Origin: Palleronia pontilimi
Lineage (GTDB): Bacteria; Pseudomonadota; Alphaproteobacteria; Rhodobacterales; Rhodobacteraceae
NCBI RefSeq assembly: GCF_016412875.1
Contig: NZ_JAEKPD010000010.1
Span: 151,335 to 215,334, forward strand
Reading direction: 5' to 3'
Length of the DNA: 64,000 nt
Numbering within the stretch: the stretch's first letter is position 1; every line of letters starts with the position of its first letter. The position numbers and the translations under genes are program-made. The notes under the pieces are model-generated. The model ran no database searches, had not been told where the DNA came from, and saw only the letters and a program-made list of their open reading frames with translations. Below, piece after piece: positions 59,503-64,000 of the stretch.

Positions 59503-60188
59503 CGCAGGCTGCGCGCGCCCCAGGTGGCCAGGATCAGCGCCGAGACCGACGCGATCATCACCAGCCCCGGCAACAGCCCCGCGTTCTGCACCGCGATGCC
59601 GACCAGCGCCCAGGCGATGGCGGCGGGGTAGGTGACCGACGGACGCGCCCATTGCACGACGGCCCCGATGGTCAGCGCGATCACCAGCGCCAGATAGGCG
59701 GCGGGCACCGGGCCCAGCAGGCCGTATCCCGCGGCGAGCAGGCCGATGGACACCGACGACGCCGCCGTCAGCCAGCCCGCGTAAAGGCCGATGGGCGCGC
59801 GGGCCAGCGCCAGGTCGGCGTCGGGCGATTTCAGGTAGGCGTCGATGGCGGTGCCCAGCATGACCCAGATCAGCACGGTGGCCCAGACGGGCGAGACCTG
59901 CGCGACGCTCAGCCAGATGACCCCCACGGCCAGGCTGATGCAGAGCGGCCCCCTGTGCGCGACCCAAGCCGGATGGTCCCGCCGCTTCCAGACCCCGTAG
60001 GCGGCGCTGGCGACCAGCCACAGGTAGATCGGCCCCCAGATCGCGAACGCCCACCCCGCCGGCTGCACCGGAGGATCGTCCTGCGGCACTGGGTAGAGGT
60101 CCGGGTCGAACCCGTCGAACGGGACGAAGAACGGAGCCGCCGAGAAGGCGATGGCGAAGAGGAGGGTGAGGAGGGGCATGGGAAGCAT
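59496..60188 (-). CDS. TspO/MBR-like tryptophan-rich membrane protein
   Basis: A 230-residue integral membrane protein with about six hydrophobic segments. It includes WAFAIWGPIYLWLVASAAYG, close to the WxxIGP/FAIWGPIY pattern of TspO-like proteins, and tryptophans clustered in WLSVAQVSPVWATVLIWVML. It is longer than classical five-helix TspO (about 160), as are many alphaproteobacterial relatives labelled 'tryptophan-rich sensory protein'. TTG 60197 is an alternative start. Ligand (tetrapyrrole?) only inferred. Confidence 0.7.
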   Translation of the reverse strand: MLPMPLLTLLFAIAFSAAPFFVPFDGFDPDLYPVPQDDPPVQPAGWAFAIWGPIYLWLVASAAYGVWKRRDHPAWVAHRGPLCISLAVGVIWLSVAQVSPVWATVLIWVMLGTAIDAYLKSPDADLALARAPIGLYAGWLTAASSVSIGLLAAGYGLLGPVPAAYLALVIALTIGAVVQWARPSVTYPAAIAWALVGIAVQNAGLLPGLVMIASVSALILATWGARSLRT

Positions 60189-60294
60189 CTGGTGCAATGC
60201 CCGGAAATGGCAAGCGGTTCACGCCGTAGTCCCACTGCGTGTGGGCCAGGGCGGGCTTGTCCATCAGAAGACAGCGCGACCCCTGGGCCGGTGG

Positions 60295-60695
60295 TCAGGC
60301 GGCTTTGGACTTCGCTTGCGTGAATGCGGCTTCGACCCTAGCGCGCTGTTCGGTCGGGAAGTCGTATTTCGGGTCATCCCCGGTCGCGTCGATGGCGTCG
60401 TCATAGGCGGAATTTGGATGTTCCTTGCCACATGCGGCCCCGGCATAGACGCCGTCGCCGCCCGATCCGATCCGATCGCCTCGCGCAGATCCATCAGCGC
60501 TTGGTGCGCGGAGGCGGCAGTGGAGCCACCTCCGGAGGTCTCGATTCCGTTTTGATCCATCGTCTGGTGCAGCCGATCGGGAAACGCGGAGCATTGGTTA
60601 TGGGCGTTGCGCAGGAAGTCACCGATTTCGTTGTTCAGCACGCCGTCCAGCGCGTTCTTGCAGCCGTAGTGCCTTTCGATCAGGCTTTTATGCAT
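60295..60695 (-). pseudogene. Unrecognised gene frameshifted at a (GATCG)3 repeat
   Basis: From ATG 60695 the frame reads MHKSLIERHYGCKNALDGVL and on to LMDLREAIGSD, and then becomes unnatural (Arg/Pro/Ser-rich). One frame over, GSGGDGVYAGAACGKEHPNS continues to a TGA at 60295-60297. The switch occurs at three tandem copies of GATCG (- strand; 60463-60477). Removing one 5-base copy joins the two parts into one 131-residue protein. The product is not recognised. The gene may be recently inactivated, phase-variable or mis-sequenced. Confidence 0.6.
60463..60477. repeat. Triple pentanucleotide repeat (GATCG)3 at the frameshift
   Basis: CGATC repeated three times on the + strand (GATCG on the - strand). 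Slippage by one unit changes the frame; the gain or loss of one copy turns the gene at 60295-60695 off or on. Confidence 0.7.
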
Positions 60696-60973
60696 ATTTT
60701 CAGCAATTCGATCTTCCTGGCCATTGGATGTCCTTTCGAAGTTTGGGGCCCCAGTGGAGGCATTCCGAGGGACACCGCAGGAGGCGGAGGTTGGTTTGCG
60801 GGTGATACAGTAGGTCGCAGAATATTTACTGGATGTCCTACATTTGAAAGCGGCGTTTTTATGCAACGCCCGATTGCCAAGACGTAGATAACGGGCAAAT
60901 ATTGAACCTTCACTTGCGCCATACGATCCCCCATGGAAACATCCTCATGAGGAACTACGACCAGGGATGTGTT

Positions 60974-62173
60974 ATGCGGAAGTTGTCTATCGTTGTCGGA
61001 TTTTGCTTTTCTGCTGGTGTTTGTTTGGCACAAGAAAACGTTGAGCTGTGGGAGGGTCACTACAGCTGCGGCGGATTGCGTGATGTCGATGTGAAGATCG
61101 ACACCGGGACAGAGACAGCGACTTTCGCCTTCTACCAGAGCCGACGTGGGCGTAGCCCGATCATGGGCTCATTCGAACTCGACTATCAGATCGAGAACGG
61201 CGCTATAGTCGCTACCCCTCGTCGCTGGATCGATAAACCGCGGGGCTATCGTATGGTAGGTTTCGAAGGCAAGTTCGTCAGCGAAGGTCGTAAAATTTCG
61301 GGCAAGATATCTGACGACAGTTGCGCGGCGTTTCTCATTCAGAAGATCGGGATATTGCCTTCCGGTGACATCACATCCTCGGAAGGCGAGACAAGCGTTG
61401 AAGATTCGCCAAGCGAGAGCTTGGTCGAATCTCGTCAACCCGCCGAAGGTTCCTCGTTTGCTGGATTAAACTTAGATATCAACTCCATCCCTCTAGGCTA
61501 CGATTTTTTGACTACGCTATCAGTGGCGGATGAAAAAAAGAAACCTGAAACTTGGCAATGGGCTGCACGTGGCGGGCGCAATCCTGTCGGGGTGCGGCAA
61601 GAGTACACGATAACGAGTGTCTATGATAACAAGACACCGGGGGTAAAGAAAGTTGTCTCGATTTATCCGACCCACTGGCACAGCGGTCAGATCGCCTACC
61701 GTGTCGAAAGAACTGTTAGTTCGAACGATCCGGAGAAAATGCCGACAGAAGCAGGGCTTATTGAGGCTGTAACGGAAAAGTATGGTCAGCCGATAAGAGA
61801 GAGTTCTTATGTCGTGGGCGCTGGAGGCATGGGTGCTCAGCGTTTCAAGGTTCTGGAATATCCTATCAAGGACGCGAAGGTTTCCGATATTCGCTGCGAT
61901 GGCATACGCGGGAACTTCGGGATGAGCACACCGTCACGCGAAGAATATGCAAATGCGTCCGATATGCTGAATCAAGTTGAGCGTGGCGCAACCTGTGAAG
62001 CGATCTTGGCAATTTCTTATTCGGTTGGAAGAAACGACAGACTGAGAAGTTATAATGTTGCCGCCAGAGATATCCGCCTTGAGTTAGAGAATGTTATCAA
62101 GGATCGCGACATCAAGCTTGAGATGGTGGAGAAGTACGATAGCTCTGTTCCAGACGTATCGCCGGAACTTTAA
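60974..62173 (+). CDS. Exported protein of unknown function in a lower-GC patch
   Basis: A 399-residue protein with a signal peptide (RKLSIVVGFCFSAGVCLAQE). The mature N-terminal part (about 20-140) reads like a beta-rich domain (LWEGHYSCGGLRDVDVKI, ATFAFYQSRRG, GSFELDY). After an acidic linker (SSEGETSVEDSPSES) comes a second part with GARRG-like loop WQWAARGGRNPVGVRQEYT. Not recognised. AGGGA sits 7 bases before ATG 60974. Base composition (about 47-50% GC by eye) and frequent AGA/ATA/TTA-type codons differ from neighbours, so it was probably acquired. Confidence 0.7.
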   Translation: MRKLSIVVGFCFSAGVCLAQENVELWEGHYSCGGLRDVDVKIDTGTETATFAFYQSRRGRSPIMGSFELDYQIENGAIVATPRRWIDKPRGYRMVGFEGKFVSEGRKISGKISDDSCAAFLIQKIGILPSGDITSSEGETSVEDSPSESLVESRQPAEGSSFAGLNLDINSIPLGYDFLTTLSVADEKKKPETWQWAARGGRNPVGVRQEYTITSVYDNKTPGVKKVVSIYPTHWHSGQIAYRVERTVSSNDPEKMPTEAGLIEAVTEKYGQPIRESSYVVGAGGMGAQRFKVLEYPIKDAKVSDIRCDGIRGNFGMSTPSREEYANASDMLNQVERGATCEAILAISYSVGRNDRLRSYNVAARDIRLELENVIKDRDIKLEMVEKYDSSVPDVSPEL

Positions 62174-62224
62174 CGCCGTACGGCGGTCGACGGACGCCCG
62201 GCGAGACGTTGCAACGCCTAGGTC

Positions 62225-63490
62225 CTACAATTCCTGTTTGCCCATATACCGGCGCAGCACCTCCGGCACCACCACGCTGCCGTCGGCCTGCTGGTAGTTC
62301 TCCAGCACCGCGATCAGGGTGCGGCCCACGGCGAGGCCGCTGCCGTTCAAGGTATGCACGAATTGCGGCTTGCCGCCGCCCGCGGGCTTGAAGCGGGCGT
62401 TCATGCGGCGGGCCTGGAAGTCGCCGGTGGTCGAGACGGAACTGATCTCGCGATAGGTGTCCTGGCCGGGCAGCCAGACCTCGATATCGAAGGTCCGCCG
62501 CGCGCCGAACCCTGTGTCGCCCGAGCAGAGCTTCACCGTGCGGTAGGGCAGATCCAGCGCCTCGAGCACGCCCTCGGCGCAGCCCAGCATGCGCATTTGT
62601 TCGTCCTCGGACGCATCGGGGTGGGTGACCGACACCATCTCTACCTTCTCGAACTGGTGCTGGCGCAGCATGCCCGCGGTGTCCTTGCCCGCGCTACCCG
62701 CCTCGGACCGGAAGCACAGCGTGTGGGCGACGTAGCGGCGGGGCAGGTAATCCTCGTCGACCACGTGGCCCGCGACGATGTTGGTCAGCGTCACCTCGGC
62801 CGTGGGGATCAGCCACCAGCCGTTGGTGGTGCGGTAGCTGTCATCGGCGAACTTGGGCAGCTGGCCGGTGCCCAGCATCGCCTCGTCGCGGACCAGCACG
62901 GGGGTCATCGTTTCGGTCAGGCCGTTCTGCGTGACGTGGTGGTCCAGCATGAACTGCGCGAGCGCCCGGTGCAGGCGGGCGACGGGTCCGGACAGGACCG
63001 CGAACCGGGCGCCCGACAGCTTGGCGGCGGTCTCAAAATCGATGCCGCTTGCGGCGGGGATCTGGTAGTGCTCGAGCGGGGGAAAGTCGAAGCTGGGCGG
63101 CGTGCCGTGGCGCTTGATCTCGACGTTGTCGGAGTCGTCCGCGCCGTCGGGCACGTCCTGGGCCAGGATGTTGGGCAGGCCCATGAGCATGTTGGTGAGC
63201 TGGGCGTCCAGGTCCTTGGCCTCGGCCTCGGCATCCGCGATGCGGGCCTTGGTGGCGGCGACCTCGGCGCGCAGGCGTTCGAACTCGGCCTCGTCGCCCG
63301 CGGCCTTGGCGGCGCCCACCTGCTTGCTGGCCGCGTTCTGGGCGGCCTTGGCGGTCTCGGCCGCATGGATGGCGGCGCGGCGGGCGTCGTCCAGGGCCAG
63401 GATGGGGGTGGAGGCGTTGTCGAGCCCCCGCCGGGCCATGGCGGCGTCGAAACCTGCGGGGTCGTCGCGGATCAGGCGGATGTCGTGCAT
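62225..63490 (-). CDS. serS: Serine--tRNA ligase
   Basis: A 421-residue class II aminoacyl-tRNA synthetase. The N-terminal long coiled coil (about 30-110, [20 protein letters not shown] and [18 protein letters not shown]) binds tRNA-Ser. Class II motifs: motif 2 [20 protein letters not shown] and motif 3 [16 protein letters not shown]. Start ATG 63490 with GGAGG 6 bases upstream ([11 protein letters not shown]); a longer frame upstream is ignored. Confidence 0.97.
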   Translation of the reverse strand: MHDIRLIRDDPAGFDAAMARRGLDNASTPILALDDARRAAIHAAETAKAAQNAASKQVGAAKAAGDEAEFERLRAEVAATKARIADAEAEAKDLDAQLTNMLMGLPNILAQDVPDGADDSDNVEIKRHGTPPSFDFPPLEHYQIPAASGIDFETAAKLSGARFAVLSGPVARLHRALAQFMLDHHVTQNGLTETMTPVLVRDEAMLGTGQLPKFADDSYRTTNGWWLIPTAEVTLTNIVAGHVVDEDYLPRRYVAHTLCFRSEAGSAGKDTAGMLRQHQFEKVEMVSVTHPDASEDEQMRMLGCAEGVLEALDLPYRTVKLCSGDTGFGARRTFDIEVWLPGQDTYREISSVSTTGDFQARRMNARFKPAGGGKPQFVHTLNGSGLAVGRTLIAVLENYQQADGSVVVPEVLRRYMGKQEL

Positions 63491-63565
63491 GGGGGCCTCC
63501 GGGATGGGTCTGCGGGGGATATGCAACAGGATCGGGGCGGGGGGAAGGGTGGCAGGCGCCGGGTC

Positions 63566-63587
63566 AGGTATTTGTGGAAAAATGAAG
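63566..63587. repeat. Dispersed intergenic motif, copy 3
   Basis: AGGTATTTGTGGAAAAATGA then AG, the third copy of the motif at 27856 and 48908. It lies 8 bases beyond the stop of the - strand pentapeptide gene and 76 bases from the serS start. Confidence 0.6.
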
Positions 63588-63594
63588 CTGGGAG

Positions 63595-64000
63595 TCAGTC
63601 CTCGGCGGTATAGTAGGGCGGCAGGAGGTCGGGGTGTTGTTCAGCCTGCCATTTGCGCCAGGCTTCGTAAAAATTTTCCCAATCGAGTTTCTCGGGGCTC
63701 CAGTGCGACAGCTTGCCTTCGCCCGCGGCATAGCCATCGGGCAGGGTGACGCTGGCATCGCCGAAGGCTTCCGTGAAAGTTTCGCATTGGATATGTTCTA
63801 GATTAATATCCCTCGCTCCGGCACCTCGTAGAATAGCCGGAGCGAAGGATATTTCTCCGTCAAGATACGCCCCGCCGAGGTCCGCCCCCTCCAGATGCGT
63901 CCCGCCGAGGTCCGCCCCCTCCAGATGCGTCCCGGAGAGGTTCGCCCACTCCAGATGCGTCCCGGAGAGGTCCGCCCCCTCCAGATGCGCCCCGTAGAGG
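63595..64000 (-). CDS. Pentapeptide-repeat protein (C-terminal part, cut by window end)
   Basis: The frame is open from the window end down to a TGA at 63595-63597. The visible 134 codons begin with pentapeptide repeats of the A-(D/N/H)-L-x-x type ([39 protein letters not shown]), which build a right-handed beta-helix. The last 90 residues (from about [13 protein letters not shown] to [11 protein letters not shown]) are a non-repeat tail. The start is beyond the window. Function is not predictable; pentapeptide proteins may bind proteins or DNA gyrase. Confidence 0.8.
   Translation of the reverse strand, partial: LYGAHLEGADLSGTHLEWANLSGTHLEGADLGGTHLEGADLGGAYLDGEISFAPAILRGAGARDINLEHIQCETFTEAFGDASVTLPDGYAAGEGKLSHWSPEKLDWENFYEAWRKWQAEQHPDLLPPYYTAED
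63881..64000 (-). repeat. Four tandem 30-bp units coding for paired pentapeptides
   Basis: Units at 63881-63910, 63911-63940, 63941-63970 and 63971-64000 differ by only a few bases (for example CCGCCGAGG vs CCGGAGAGG). A degenerate fifth unit lies at 63862-63880. Each unit codes for ten residues, two pentapeptides. The near-identity at DNA level indicates recent expansion; it continues past the window end. Confidence 0.8.

Noticed and set aside
60680..61060. 126-codon - strand frame over the start of the 60974 gene
   Set aside because: It runs antisense to a better supported exported protein with a ribosome site and signal peptide, and its own sequence looks like no protein.
62174..62185. 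Palindrome CGCCGTACGGCG between the 60974 gene and serS as a terminator
   Set aside because: Stem is short, there is no loop of sensible size and no T-run.

Overview
The window is a GC-rich stretch (roughly 65-68% by eye) of an alphaproteobacterial chromosome, most likely Rhodobacteraceae (Roseobacter group). Three things point there: a complete 14-gene nuo (complex I) cluster interrupted by extra reading frames, including DUF5337 and DUF5333 proteins; a NuoE with a long C-terminal extension; and birA-coaX-rnj directly after nuoN. No tRNA, rRNA, CRISPR array, IS element or prophage was recognised.

Layout. 1-4645: the end of a DNA glycosylase gene, an esterase, a nitronate monooxygenase, a biotin-dependent carboxylase alpha subunit and a glutathione S-transferase. 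4797-24622: promoter candidate, then nuoA-N on the + strand. Inserted among the nuo genes are a sulfotransferase (between nuoC and nuoD), an exported cysteine protein (nuoD/nuoE), a membrane protein that repeats the NuoE C-terminal helix-hairpin-helix domain plus a DUF5337 protein (nuoE/nuoF), a block of three small exported proteins bounded by terminator-like hairpins (nuoF/nuoG), a lipoprotein (nuoG/nuoH) and a 24-residue membrane peptide (nuoJ/nuoK). 24612-27807: birA, coaX, rnj, tightly packed with nuoN.

27879-35554 is mainly on the - strand: an exported protein, a DEAD-box helicase, a YiiX-type hydrolase, a glycosyltransferase-like gene broken by one in-frame TGA, a DUF3299-like protein, prfC and a Hint-domain protein, with one small NTF2-like gene on the + strand. 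35816-37869 holds an SDR-fold protein without the catalytic Tyr/Lys and a lone transport ATPase. 37952-43872 has an unrecognised protein, the glnB-glnA nitrogen operon with a clear intrinsic terminator, the NAD(P)HX repair enzyme and trpG-trpD. 44007-50799 carries a polysaccharide deacetylase-like protein with a very long acidic region, RarD, a LOG-family protein, a LysM protein and an Atm1-like exporter. 50804-55764 is an RND pump with its adaptor. 55994-59487 is the YfgM-BamB-Der envelope/ribosome cluster, followed by a TspO-like protein. 60295-62173 is a lower-GC, poorly recognisable patch with a gene frameshifted at a triple pentanucleotide. The window ends with serS and a pentapeptide-repeat protein cut off by the window edge.

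Most genes are core housekeeping (respiration, cofactor supply, RNA turnover, nitrogen assimilation, tryptophan synthesis, translation). The best candidate for something poorly described is the set of non-Nuo proteins embedded in the complex I cluster: several are exported with paired cysteines, one is a single-helix micropeptide, and two share a duplicated HhH domain. What they do cannot be read from the sequence.
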